Positions 26,131 through 34,613 of a stretch of 64,000 nt of DNA are shown one piece after another. Origin of the DNA: Streptomyces sp. NBC_01381 (GTDB lineage: Bacteria > Actinomycetota > Actinomycetes > Streptomycetales > Streptomycetaceae); the NCBI RefSeq assembly GCF_026340305.1, contig NZ_JAPEPI010000002.1, forward strand, positions 3,658,001 through 3,722,000. The letters run 5' to 3'. The translations under genes and the position numbers were made by a program. Below the pieces are notes generated by a model. The model saw nothing but the letters and a program-made list of their open reading frames with translations, was not told the DNA's origin and ran no database searches. Position 1 is the first letter of the stretch, and each line of letters begins with the position of its first letter.

Positions 26131-26176
26131 TGCGAACGGTCTCCCCAGCCTCAACGCCTAGCTCTACCCTCCGGCC

Positions 26177-26632
26177 ATGGACTGGGCACCTGCCGTCAGT
26201 ACCGCGCTCGGAGCACTCATCGGAGTCTCCGCCACACTCCTCGCCGACCGCGCACACTGGAAACGAGACACCACCGAGCGGGGACAAGACGCCACCCGAG
26301 CCCTGTTCATCGGCTTCCTCACCGCCATGTCGCACGCCCGCACCCAAATCTGGACCGCCAGTATCAGCGACGACGACGCTAACCAGCGTGCCCGAACGGC
26401 ACGCGACGCCCTCCAAGACCACGACGTCTTCACCAAGCTCAACGAACTGGTCCTCTGCGCCAGCCCTCACACAGCCGACCTCGCTCTCGAAGCTGGAAGA
26501 CGCCTCGTCGACTACCGAGACGCAATTGTCGCAGCAACACGGGATGACACCGACCCCGAACCAAGCCGCAGTGCCTACCTCGTAGCCAGAGGTGCACTCA
26601 TCACCGTTATGCGCGAAGAACTCGGCAGCTAA
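26177..26632 (+). CDS. Membrane-anchored hypothetical protein (151 aa)
   Basis: The N-terminus has one probable transmembrane helix (VSTALGALIGVSATLLADRA) followed by a charged helical domain containing HWKRDTTERGQDATRALF. This layout (short helix, then a cytosolic coiled domain) is common in actinomycete proteins of unknown role and resembles the reconstructed protein at 6597-7158 (compare its TAAAAATLVGIPA helix followed by WRRGIQRDSYAAFL). It stands alone between two transposon remnants. The function is unknown. Confidence 0.6.
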   Translation: MDWAPAVSTALGALIGVSATLLADRAHWKRDTTERGQDATRALFIGFLTAMSHARTQIWTASISDDDANQRARTARDALQDHDVFTKLNELVLCASPHTADLALEAGRRLVDYRDAIVAATRDDTDPEPSRSAYLVARGALITVMREELGS

Positions 26633-26839
26633 CGAGCCCGTGCACACGCAGGGCCGGTTACGGATCAACAATCCACCCCGCAAACTGGACGTCAGCTGGA
26701 GCTATCTGAACGAGCAGATCGTGTGCCGTTCTAAAACTCATCGCTACTGCTCGGAGGCGGTCTGGCGCTGCATCATCGTCTGCTGGGCCCCTGGCCGGGT
26801 GATCGTTTCGCTGGTGTACCAGGTGACGGGAAGCTGCTC

Positions 26840-27741
26840 GTGGTTCGGGCGGTGTTGCTACGCCGGGACGCGGCCAAGGATGCGGAATCGTTGGTGCTGC
26901 GGCACGAGAACGCGGTGCTGCGCAGGCAGCTCACGAAGCCGGTTCGTTCGCTACGAGTGGGCGGATCGTCTGTGGTTCGCAGGGCTGTCCTCGTTGATTC
27001 CCCGGCGCCGTTGGGCGCACGTGTTCCCGGTGGCGCCCGCGACTCTGCTGGGCGTGGCACCGTCGGCTGATCGCCCGGAGGTGGGACTGCAGCGAGCGCC
27101 GGAGCAGGCCCGGCCGGCCGTCGACGGTGCGTGCGGCGAAGGCTCTGGTGCTGCAGCCCGCCGAGGGGAATCCGCGCTGGGGCTGTCGCCGGATACAGGG
27201 CGAGCTCGTCCGGCTCGGACACTCGGTCGGCGCGACGACGATCTGGGCCATCCTCACCGCGGCAGGCCTTGATCCAGCCCCTCGTCGCAGCGGTCCCACG
27301 TGGCGCGAGTTCCTGACGGCCCAAGCCGAGGCCATCATCTCCTGCGACTTCGTCCACATCGATCTGGTGGATCTGCGCCGGGTGTACGCGCTCGTGTTCC
27401 TCGAGCACGGCACACGCCGGCTGCACATCGCGGGAGTGACTGCCCATCTCACCGGATCTTGGACGGTGCAACAGGCGAGAAATTCTGCCGTCGAGTTGGG
27501 TATGCGGGCGCACTCGCTACGTTTCCTGCTCCGAGACCGGGACGCGAAGTACACCGAATGCTTCGATGCGGTCTTCGCTGCGGACGGCATCCAGGCTTTG
27601 CAGAGCGCGCCGCAGGCCCCCAGGATGAACGCCCACTGCCAACGGATCATCGGCACCCTGCGGCGCAAGGTCCTCGACCACCTCTTGCTCTGGAACGAGT
27701 TCCACGCTCGGTACACCCTCGATGCGTACGCCCCGGCATGA
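26840..27741 (+). pseudogene. Decayed integrase-core (IS481/IS3-like) transposase
   Basis: The N-terminal piece (26840-26960) reads LRHENAVLRRQLTKPVR. After a frame break the main piece runs from about 27127: NPRWGCRRIQGELVRLGHSV, IISCDFVHIDLVDLRRVYAL (first D), LLRDRDAKYTECFD (second D) and MNAHCQRIIGTLRRKVLDHL. In this family the last motif carries the catalytic Glu (MNAxCER); here it is Gln, so the protein would be dead even if expressed. The C-terminal end is also lost. It belongs to the broader family of the intact transposase at 51836-52930. Confidence 0.75.
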
Positions 27742-27889
27742 CAACGGTCATCGCCCCCACCAGGCTCGCCGACAACTCCCTTCCCTTGCCCAGGAGCACC
27801 CAGCGCCCAGCCTGTCCATGCACCGGTTTCTACGCACTCGAATACTCGGCGGCGTGATCAACGAGTACAGAGATGTAGCCTGACCAGGG

Positions 27890-28080
27890 GCGATGGGTTT
27901 TCGAACGTGCACAGGTTCGAGGTCGCGGTCATCACCGTGCCCACCCCGCATACCGACCGGGTCCCCGACCTGACCTGCGTACGGGATGCCGCCCAGCTGC
28001 TCGCGACCCGCATGGAGCCGGGAGCGACCGTCGTTCTGGAGTCGACGACTCACCCCGGCGCCACCCGCGACGTCCTTATC
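27890..28080 (+). pseudogene. Nucleotide-sugar dehydrogenase fragment
   Basis: VAVITVPTPHTDRVPDLTCV followed by RDAAQLLATRMEPGATVVLE and STTHPGATRDVLIP matches the NAD-binding domain of UDP-glucose/UDP-ManNAc/GDP-mannose dehydrogenases. The dinucleotide-binding Gly-rich start and the catalytic Cys domain are absent, so only about 60 codons of the gene survive. Confidence 0.65.
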
Positions 28081-28121
28081 CCGAATCCCGACTCTCGAAG
28101 CGGGCACCGCGCCCCAGGTGC

Positions 28122-28157
28122 GGGGGACCATTCCCGCGCCCGCGGGGATGGTCCCCC
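28122..28157. terminator. Strong hairpin (17-bp arms, one G-T mismatch)
   Basis: Left arm 28122-28138 and right arm 28141-28157 pair at 16 of 17 positions plus a wobble, with a 2-base loop. The right half resembles the end of actinobacterial type I-E CRISPR repeats (GCGGGGATGGTCCC), but only one unit exists. Confidence 0.5.
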
Positions 28158-28194
28158 GATCTCCTGGTCAGCCTTGCTCGTCGGGGCGGCCGCA

Positions 28195-28340
28195 TGAAGG
28201 TGAACGCGCACTGGGCACGGCGAGGTAGGGCAGTCGCAGCAGCATGATCCAGGAACCTGACACGCCGGCGCGGGAGCCGTCGGGCACTCACCAGAAGCAG
28301 CAGATCACGGGCCATGGACGGGGTATTCGGCACTCGCAAC
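28195..28340 (-). mobile_element. IS end remnant (integrase-core IS, 5' end with terminal repeat)
   Basis: On the minus strand ATG near 28234 opens MLLRLPYLAV, the same start as the transposases at 18211 and 52930. Upstream, GGTATTCGGCACTCGCA corresponds to the right terminal repeat of the intact element (CATATTCGGCAGGCGCA at about 52983-52999). Only the end of the IS is left. Confidence 0.55.
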
Positions 28341-28362
28341 CTTGGGAAATGCGGTTCGCGGT

Positions 28363-30072
28363 TCAGAGGATCCCGACCGCGTCGAAGGCCGCTTCGACCG
28401 CGGCGACCTTGTCTGCCCGCTGCTCCGCGGGCAGGGCGCGGAACAGTGTCCGAGCGCTGGCCACGACCGCGCGTCGGCTGTCCGTGAACTGCGAGGTCCG
28501 CGACAGCCGCTGCGTGAGGGCCAGATAGAAGATGGCCGCCACCTCGGCAGGGCTCAGTTTCAGTGTGCCGTCGTCGGCCTGCGCGGTGAACATGTGGAAG
28601 GCCGCTTTGTTGTGGATCCCGCTGTTGACGTGCACCCCGCCCCAGTCACCGGCCCGGGTGTTGGGGAGCACGCGGAACTGATTCGTGTGTGCCGACTGCC
28701 CGAAGCGAGGCGGGTCCGACAGGTCGCGGAACGGCCTGTCCCCGGGCAGGAGGTTCTCGCCCAGCAGCCAGTTCCAGGTGCGGGAGTCCTCGTTGCCCGC
28801 GTTGGCGACGATCGTTCCGAAGATGTCGGAGTAGGACTCGTTGAGGGCCCCCGACTGGAATGCATACTCCAGGCGCGAGGTGTGGTCCGTGACGCCGTGG
28901 AACATCTCGTGCGCCACCACGTCGATGTTGGCGGACAGGGAGCGTAGTTCGTCTCCGGGCCGCAGCACCTGGCCGTAGACCATCTGCTGACCGTCCCAGA
29001 AGGCGTTGATCCATTGGTTGGGGCCGGGGCTGCTGTCGGCGACGACGCAGTTGATGGTCGACCGCATGGGACCGCCTCGGCCGTCGATGTTGTCCCGTCG
29101 CAGCACCGTGCGCAGAAACTCGGACACCGCGATCGCGTTGGCGTGGGCGCTGACGGCGCCTGGTGACCAGGGCGGCGGGTTGGTGATGATGCGGCCCGGC
29201 AGCTGGTCATGGTCAACGGAGGGATCGCCGAAGTCGAAGTCGAAGGTTTGGACGTTGTGGAGGGGGTCGTTCATCTCCAGGTTTGCGCCACGCCGCGAGG
29301 TGAGGAAGGTGCGTTTGACGTCGAAGCTGTCGGTCGCCGTCTGCTCTTCACCAGCGGTCATGCTGGGGGTGCGCGGCAAGATGGCCACGACGTGCCGGTC
29401 GTGGGCGTCCACCACGTAGTCGACGAACCGGGGCGGCTCGAGCTCGCTTTGCTGGTCCGACCTAGGCTCAGCCGTGCGGTCCAGGGTGACCGGCACGTCT
29501 TGGAGGATGTACACGAGCCGCCAGTGGGACGCGGCGGCGTCGAAGTAGTGGTTCAGGCGAGGCACCACACCGGCCAGGTCGAGTGCATAACCGTCCGGTG
29601 CGGCGTCTGCCGCTGCCAGGGCGGCGCCCGGCGAGACGGTGGCGACCGGGTCAACCCCCTGGGGCTCGCCAAGAGCGGAGTCGATGCCGACGAGACCGTT
29701 GGCCTTGTCGAGTTCGACGGTGACCAGAGACCCGTAGACCGGGATGTCGTTCAGTGTCTGACGGAACTTCACCGTGCAGGTGTCGGTGAGCGGGATCGTC
29801 TCCGTTCCGATCGTCTTGAACCGGCTGGTGACTCCGTTCGCCACCGGAGCATTGAACGACGGCACCACGTCGCTTGCCAGGGCCTGGCCCAGGTAGCGGC
29901 GCGCCGCCATCTCGGGGTCCAGGTCGCGCTCACTTTCGAGCCCCTCCGGCCTGACGCCCGGAGATGCGGCGTGCTCCTCCTGCAGTTGCGCGATGGTGCG
30001 GGACGACGACTCGTCGAACGTGTGCAGCGAGAAGGTGCTCAGGCCGTTGTCTGCGGCTTGTTGGTTGGGCAT
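28363..30072 (-). CDS. M4 (thermolysin-like) metalloprotease without signal peptide
   Basis: 569 residues. The zinc site HEMFH (about residue 388) with third ligand Glu in GALNESYSDIFG and the catalytic His in GGVHVNSGIHNKAAF define an M4 peptidase. Residues 60-230 look like the FTP/PepSY propeptide (RYLGQALASDVV, KFRQTLNDIPVYGSLVTVEL). Secreted thermolysins carry a signal peptide; this one begins MPNQQAADNGLSTFSLHTFD with no hydrophobic stretch. The ATG at 30072 follows AAGGA, and the extra upstream frame overlaps the preceding gene. It is 4 bp downstream of a HAD-like gene, both divergent from the LAL regulator. Export by an unusual route, or release by lysis, is inferred. Confidence 0.88.
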   Translation of the reverse strand: MPNQQAADNGLSTFSLHTFDESSSRTIAQLQEEHAASPGVRPEGLESERDLDPEMAARRYLGQALASDVVPSFNAPVANGVTSRFKTIGTETIPLTDTCTVKFRQTLNDIPVYGSLVTVELDKANGLVGIDSALGEPQGVDPVATVSPGAALAAADAAPDGYALDLAGVVPRLNHYFDAAASHWRLVYILQDVPVTLDRTAEPRSDQQSELEPPRFVDYVVDAHDRHVVAILPRTPSMTAGEEQTATDSFDVKRTFLTSRRGANLEMNDPLHNVQTFDFDFGDPSVDHDQLPGRIITNPPPWSPGAVSAHANAIAVSEFLRTVLRRDNIDGRGGPMRSTINCVVADSSPGPNQWINAFWDGQQMVYGQVLRPGDELRSLSANIDVVAHEMFHGVTDHTSRLEYAFQSGALNESYSDIFGTIVANAGNEDSRTWNWLLGENLLPGDRPFRDLSDPPRFGQSAHTNQFRVLPNTRAGDWGGVHVNSGIHNKAAFHMFTAQADDGTLKLSPAEVAAIFYLALTQRLSRTSQFTDSRRAVVASARTLFRALPAEQRADKVAAVEAAFDAVGIL

Positions 30073-30076
30073 GACG

Positions 30077-30559
30077 CTATTCCTTCTCGAGCAGGGTGTG
30101 GGGTTTGGCGAAAAGCTCGCTTTCGACAAGGTGCAGCGCGTGCAGTGGGTGGGGCGATACCCGGAAGCCGGCTGAGGCCGCCACCGTCCGCTCCGCCGCG
30201 CTCTCACCCACGAACAGGCAGCGGGCGGCGGGGACAGCGGCGCGCTCCTGTCCGAGCTTGAAGAAGGCAGGCTGGGATTTGTCCAGCCTCTCGACCGAAC
30301 TGAACAGGCAGAGGCGGGGTTCGACCAGACCCGACAATCCGGCATCGGCAAGCACCTGGTTCATCCTTGCCGCGCTTTCGTCACCGGTATTCGACATCAG
30401 CCCCAGTGACACCGAAACACCCTCACCTCCTGCCCGCAGCCGGGCCAGGACGCCGGGAACGAAGCGATACACGTCGAGACGGGCGAGGTGCCCGTTCTCC
30501 ATCACCGCGCTCGCCAACGTGTCGCCGATGTCAAAGAAGACCGCCAAGTCCCTGGCCAT
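30077..30559 (-). CDS. HAD-like protein paired with M4 protease
   Basis: 160 residues of the haloacid dehalogenase fold: motif I FFDIGDTLA, motif II GLMSNTGDE, motif III lysine in LDKSQPAFFKLG and motif IV region CLFVGESAAERTVAASAGF. Motif I keeps the nucleophile Asp, but the second Asp (normally two residues later) is Gly, so it may not act as a normal phosphatase. It ends 4 bp before the protease start, so the two are certainly co-transcribed. It might control or modify the protease; no direct evidence is visible. Confidence 0.75.
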   Translation of the reverse strand: MARDLAVFFDIGDTLASAVMENGHLARLDVYRFVPGVLARLRAGGEGVSVSLGLMSNTGDESAARMNQVLADAGLSGLVEPRLCLFSSVERLDKSQPAFFKLGQERAAVPAARCLFVGESAAERTVAASAGFRVSPHPLHALHLVESELFAKPHTLLEKE

Positions 30560-30792
30560 CTGCCCCCCCCGTTTCCCTCACACCTCAAGCTTGTGTATCC
30601 GCTGACAAGACACGGTCGGGACCGCGCCCTATCCGGAAGAATCTCCTCATTCAGGTCAAGTGGTCTTGTTGTACCTTTTGCTGCTCTTTACCGCGTAGCA
30701 TCGTGAGTTCCCAGCACACCGTCAACCCTCGGTCTCCCGCATCGGGGGGTGGCGACATCGACCGTGTCGACGCCACGGGGGGTGGGAGCGCC
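30560..30792. promoter_or_regulatory. Divergent promoter region of HAD-M4 operon and LAL regulator
   Basis: 233 bp between divergent starts. It is noticeably more AT-rich around 30650-30710 than its neighbours, as expected for promoters. I do not see a convincing consensus -35/-10 pair or a clear operator repeat. Confidence 0.4.
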
Positions 30793-33618
30793 ATGGACAA
30801 GGGCGACCTACGAGCGGACACGGTGACGACCGACGCGGGGGCTTCCGGGTGCCGCACGGGAGACGGCCCGCAGGATCCCGTCGGGCGACAGCGCGAATGC
30901 GAGCTGCTGGACGACGTGTTGGCGGCGGTGGCCGAACGGGGATCGGCGCTGCTGTTGTGCGGGGAGCCCGGCATGGGCAAGAGCCTTCTGCTCGACCGGG
31001 CGGCCCGGCGCTGCGGCACGCGGTTGATCCGAACGTGGGGGAGGGAATCGGAAGCGGTCCTGCCCTATATCGCGCTGGCGGATCTGCTGCTCCCGCTGCG
31101 CGCGCATTTCGTGGACCTTCCGGTCACCCAGCGACGCGCGCTGGAAGCATGCTTCGCCCTCTCCGAGGCGACCGAGCCCCATCCGTACGCCGTCTGTGCG
31201 GCGACCCTGGGCGTGCTGGCGGCAGCCGGGGAGGAAGCCCCGGTCGTGGTACTCATCGACGACCTGCACTGGGTGGACCCGTCCTCTCGCATGGCGCTGC
31301 AGTTCACCGCCCGGCGCCTGGCAACCGAGCGGGTGGCGCTGATCATGGCCGTGCGGCCCGAGCCGGACGACGAGGGATCCTGGGACGGGATACCGCAGAT
31401 CACCCTCCGTCCGCTGGACGCCGACGAGCGCCGGACCGTGCTCCGGCGGCAGGGCCTGGACCCGTTCCAGCCGGCTGCCGAGCGGCTGGCCAGGATGAGC
31501 ATGGGCAACCCGCTGGTTCTGGTGGAGTACGCGGCCGCCTTGGAGCAGGTCCCGGAGCAGCCGGGCGGCGTGTGGGGCGAGGGATGGGCGGCGCCGGGGC
31601 CGCTGGTGCAGCGTGCGTGGTGGAGCCGCATGCGTCCGCTCCCGGCCCGCACGCGTGATGCCCTCGTGTACGTGGCGGCCTGCCGTTCCCCCGAACTTGC
31701 GGTGCTGGAACGGGCGTTGACGGCAGGGGGGCTCTGCCTGGCCGACCTGGAGCCGGCCGAACAGGCGGGACTCATCCAACCTGAACACGCCGGGTACGGG
31801 CTGCGCCATCCCGTACTGCGTCCGCTGGTCCTGGGGCGTTGCACGGTGGCGCGGCGGCTGCAGACCTATCGGGTGCTGGCGGATGCGTCATCGGACGAGC
31901 TGCGCACCTGGTATCTGGCCGCTGCGGCGACAGGCGCCGACGAGGAGTTGGCCACGGCGCTGGCGAACGAGGCCCTACGGGCACGCCAGCGGGGAGCGCT
32001 CGGCGCGGCCGCGCATACCTGGCACAGGGCTGCGGAGTTGTCGGCCTCGGCGTCCGGCACGACGGCGCGACTGCTCAACGCGGCCTGGGATGCCTTCCGC
32101 AGTGGTGCCACCCGCGAAGCGCTGAAATGGAGCAAGCAGGCGCAGGACTGCAATGACGACCCGCGCAGGGCCGCGGACATAGCCTTGCTGCACGGCCAGG
32201 CGCGCACCTGGCTCGGTGACCCGATCGGCGCCCACGAGTCGATGGTCTCCGCGGCGCGCGCGGTGGAACCAGTGGATCCCTCCAGGGCCTGCCTGTTGTA
32301 CGGCGGCGCAACCCTGCCGGCCGTGATGGACGGCCGTATCCCGCTGGCCGTGGACACCGCTGAGCGATGCGCCGCGCTGGCCGCGCACGACGCCCCGGGC
32401 CAGGCCCAGTTGGCGACCGTGCTCCTGGGGGTCACGCGAGCGCTGGACGGCCGCGTCACCGAGGGCCGGGAACTGCTCCTGCGGGGCCGTGCCGCGCTGC
32501 ACGGGGACTGGCCGGTGGAGAAGCAGCAGATGGCCGTCCAGATAGGCGAGGGGCTGTCCTGGGTGGACGAGGACACCCCTGCGCGCGAACTGCTGGGCGT
32601 CGTGGTCGACCAGGCACGTCGCGATGGAGCACCGGCCCTGCTTCCGTACGCGTTGGCCGGACGGTGCGAGGTGGAGTCCTGGAGCCGGTGGGCCGCGGCC
32701 CGCGCGGACGGCGCCGAGGCACTGAGGTGGGGGCGGGAATTCGGGCATGCCGCCATGACGTCGTACACGTTGACGCTGCTGGCGCGGCTCGACGGCCTGC
32801 GCGGAGACCGGACCGCGTGCGAGGAACGTCTCGCGGCGTTCGACCAGTACGGCGGCCGCGGCATTCAGGGCCTCACCCTCTTCGCCGAGGCTGCCTCGGG
32901 TTCCGCGGCGCTGGCCACCGGAGACCTCGACGCCTGCCGTACGCACCTGGAGTGGGCCTTCAAGCTCGCCGGTGAACTCGGCCTGAACAATCCGAACCTG
33001 CTGCTCTTCGTCGCGGACCTGATCGAGGCCCAGGTCAGGGCCGGCGCCCGGGACCGGGCAGGCGAGCTGACCGCATGGCTCGGCGAACGGAGCAGTGCCA
33101 CCGGACTTGCCTGGCCCGAAGCCGCGCACGCCCGGTGCCGGGCCCTGCTCGCGGACTCGGCGGAGGAGGCCGAGACATGGGTGAGCAGGGCCGAACAGGC
33201 CCATGCTCGCCGGGAGATGACGTACGAGCGCGCCCGTACTCGGCTGGTCCACGGCGAGCTGCTGCGGCGTTTCCGGCGTCCGGTGGCGGCCAGGGAACCC
33301 CTCATCGCCGCGCAGCGGGCGTTCGCCGGTCTCGGCGCCGTCAGCTGGGCATCCCGTGCCACGGCCGAGCTGGCCGCGGCCGGGGTCCGGACCAGGCCGC
33401 GTGACCTGAGTACACCGGTGGTGGACCTGCTCACGTCCCAGGAGCTGCAGGTGGCGCGGGCCATCGCCGAGGGCATGAGCAACAGCGAGGCGTCCACCGC
33501 GCTGTTCCTTTCCCGCAAGACGGTGGAAGCCCATCTGACGCGGGTGTACCGCAAGCTCGGTATCCGCTCCCGCTCGGATCTGGCCCGCACGCTGGCCCGG
33601 ATCGGCCTGGTGGCTTGA
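30793..33618 (+). CDS. LuxR-family LAL transcriptional regulator
   Basis: 941 residues from ATG 30793 (GGGAG upstream). The N-terminal AAA/NACHT-like ATPase has Walker A CGEPGMGKS (57-65) and Walker B VVVLIDDLHWVD (about 153-164). A long helical TPR-like region follows, and the last 65 residues form the LuxR helix-turn-helix: LTSQELQVARAIAEGMSNSE, then RKTVEAHLTRVYRKLGIRSR. Large ATP-binding LuxR (LAL) proteins are activators of antibiotic and catabolic clusters. Placed divergently to the protease operon and just before the Tc toxin genes, it is the best candidate for locus-specific control. Confidence 0.9.
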   Translation: MDKGDLRADTVTTDAGASGCRTGDGPQDPVGRQRECELLDDVLAAVAERGSALLLCGEPGMGKSLLLDRAARRCGTRLIRTWGRESEAVLPYIALADLLLPLRAHFVDLPVTQRRALEACFALSEATEPHPYAVCAATLGVLAAAGEEAPVVVLIDDLHWVDPSSRMALQFTARRLATERVALIMAVRPEPDDEGSWDGIPQITLRPLDADERRTVLRRQGLDPFQPAAERLARMSMGNPLVLVEYAAALEQVPEQPGGVWGEGWAAPGPLVQRAWWSRMRPLPARTRDALVYVAACRSPELAVLERALTAGGLCLADLEPAEQAGLIQPEHAGYGLRHPVLRPLVLGRCTVARRLQTYRVLADASSDELRTWYLAAAATGADEELATALANEALRARQRGALGAAAHTWHRAAELSASASGTTARLLNAAWDAFRSGATREALKWSKQAQDCNDDPRRAADIALLHGQARTWLGDPIGAHESMVSAARAVEPVDPSRACLLYGGATLPAVMDGRIPLAVDTAERCAALAAHDAPGQAQLATVLLGVTRALDGRVTEGRELLLRGRAALHGDWPVEKQQMAVQIGEGLSWVDEDTPARELLGVVVDQARRDGAPALLPYALAGRCEVESWSRWAAARADGAEALRWGREFGHAAMTSYTLTLLARLDGLRGDRTACEERLAAFDQYGGRGIQGLTLFAEAASGSAALATGDLDACRTHLEWAFKLAGELGLNNPNLLLFVADLIEAQVRAGARDRAGELTAWLGERSSATGLAWPEAAHARCRALLADSAEEAETWVSRAEQAHARREMTYERARTRLVHGELLRRFRRPVAAREPLIAAQRAFAGLGAVSWASRATAELAAAGVRTRPRDLSTPVVDLLTSQELQVARAIAEGMSNSEASTALFLSRKTVEAHLTRVYRKLGIRSRSDLARTLARIGLVA

Positions 33619-33779
33619 GGGAGTTCCCCGATGCGGCGGACGGGCCTCCGTGGTGCCGGGCACGAGCCGCGGCGAGGGCCGCGTACCCGCTCGTAGGGAG
33701 TTCCCGGCAGCCCTCGGGGCGGGGGCGGCGGAGGCTGGTTCCTCGGCATCGCCACGACGGATCGCAGGGGGAGCTGACC

Positions 33780-34325
33780 ATGACGGACTACCGGCACTCG
33801 GTCGCCGACTACGCAGACCAGCGAGCGGAGTTGGTCAAGCGAGTCGCGGAACACATTGAGCAGAGTCGGCAGGAGCACCAGCGCAAGGGCATGGTGTTCA
33901 CCTCGGTCACGCCCGAACAGCTTCAGCACAAACTGGAGCGGACCAACAGCCCCATGATCGTCTCCCAGGGGTGGAGCGGCTCCGCGCCGGTCGGTGGAAC
34001 GCTCAGCTACACCGTCGGCATCAGCAACCCGGACCCGGTCGACCGGGGCTCCCTGTTCGTCCATCTCTTCATCGGGCCGGCCAATATCGCCCCGGATGTG
34101 AGCGAATCCGTGTCGGCGGTCGACCCCCGCTTCCCGCGCCTGACCAAACCAGGGTTCGCGGGTCTCGTGGTCAAGGCGGGGGCGTTCGAGCACGTCGAAT
34201 TCACGATTCCGGTCCCCACTGTGGAGAAGTCGAACTACCTCGGGAACTCCTTCCTGTTCCAGTCGACCTGGCACGATCCGGGTACCTACCTCGATCGCAG
34301 CCTCTTCGTCTTCGAAGTCACCTGA
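33780..34325 (+). CDS. Tc-locus accessory protein (181 aa), unknown family
   Basis: ATG 33780 follows GGGGGAG. Residues 1-50 are helical and charged; residues 60-181 are beta-rich with a Greek-key feel (GGTLSYTVGISNPDPVDRGS, FVHLFIGPANIAPDVSESVS, FLFQSTWHDPGTYLDRSLFV). No signal peptide is present. It stands between the regulator and the toxin genes. It may be a chaperone, adaptor or surface protein of the toxin; I do not recognise a homologue. Confidence 0.65.
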   Translation: MTDYRHSVADYADQRAELVKRVAEHIEQSRQEHQRKGMVFTSVTPEQLQHKLERTNSPMIVSQGWSGSAPVGGTLSYTVGISNPDPVDRGSLFVHLFIGPANIAPDVSESVSAVDPRFPRLTKPGFAGLVVKAGAFEHVEFTIPVPTVEKSNYLGNSFLFQSTWHDPGTYLDRSLFVFEVT

Positions 34326-34409
34326 GCCGACCGTCGAGACCGCCGTCGCCGCACCGTTGTGACGACGACCAGGGCACCACCGGCACCGGGCACGAGACGC
34401 GAGGGACGT

Positions 34410-34613
34410 ATGGCCGAGGACCGCACGGCAGACGGCCGGGAGGGCGGTCGAGGCGTCGTCACGCCGACGATCAGCCTTCCCCGGGGCGGCGGTGAATTGC
34501 GCGGGGCGGGCGAGAAGTTCGCTGCCCATCCGGTGAGTGGAACCGGGGCAATCGGCCCGCTGGCCGGCTTCTCGTATTCCGACGTGCAGGCCCTGCTACG
34601 GGTGCTGCCATGA
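34410..34613 (+). CDS. Mini-protein with the TcB N-terminal motif (67 aa)
   Basis: ATG 34410 follows GAGGG. Its stop overlaps the start of the TcB-TcC gene (ATGA), so translation is coupled. The segment PTISLPRGGGELRGAGEKFA followed by AHPVSGTGAIGPLA copies the first 40 residues of the big protein (PAISLPHGGGAIRGIDEKFT), but it then ends in an unrelated SYSDVQALLRVLP. It could be a duplicated 5' end, a coupling leader or a small decoy domain. Confidence 0.6.
   Translation: MAEDRTADGREGGRGVVTPTISLPRGGGELRGAGEKFAAHPVSGTGAIGPLAGFSYSDVQALLRVLP

Noticed and set aside
28122..28157. CRISPR array suggested by a repeat-like sequence
   Set aside because: Only one repeat-like unit is present, with no regular spacing, no second copy within 100 bp and no cas genes in the window.
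33615..34613. Extracellular contractile injection system in the toxin region
   Set aside because: No sheath, tube, baseplate or AAA ATPase genes of such systems are visible. The large genes are Tc components.
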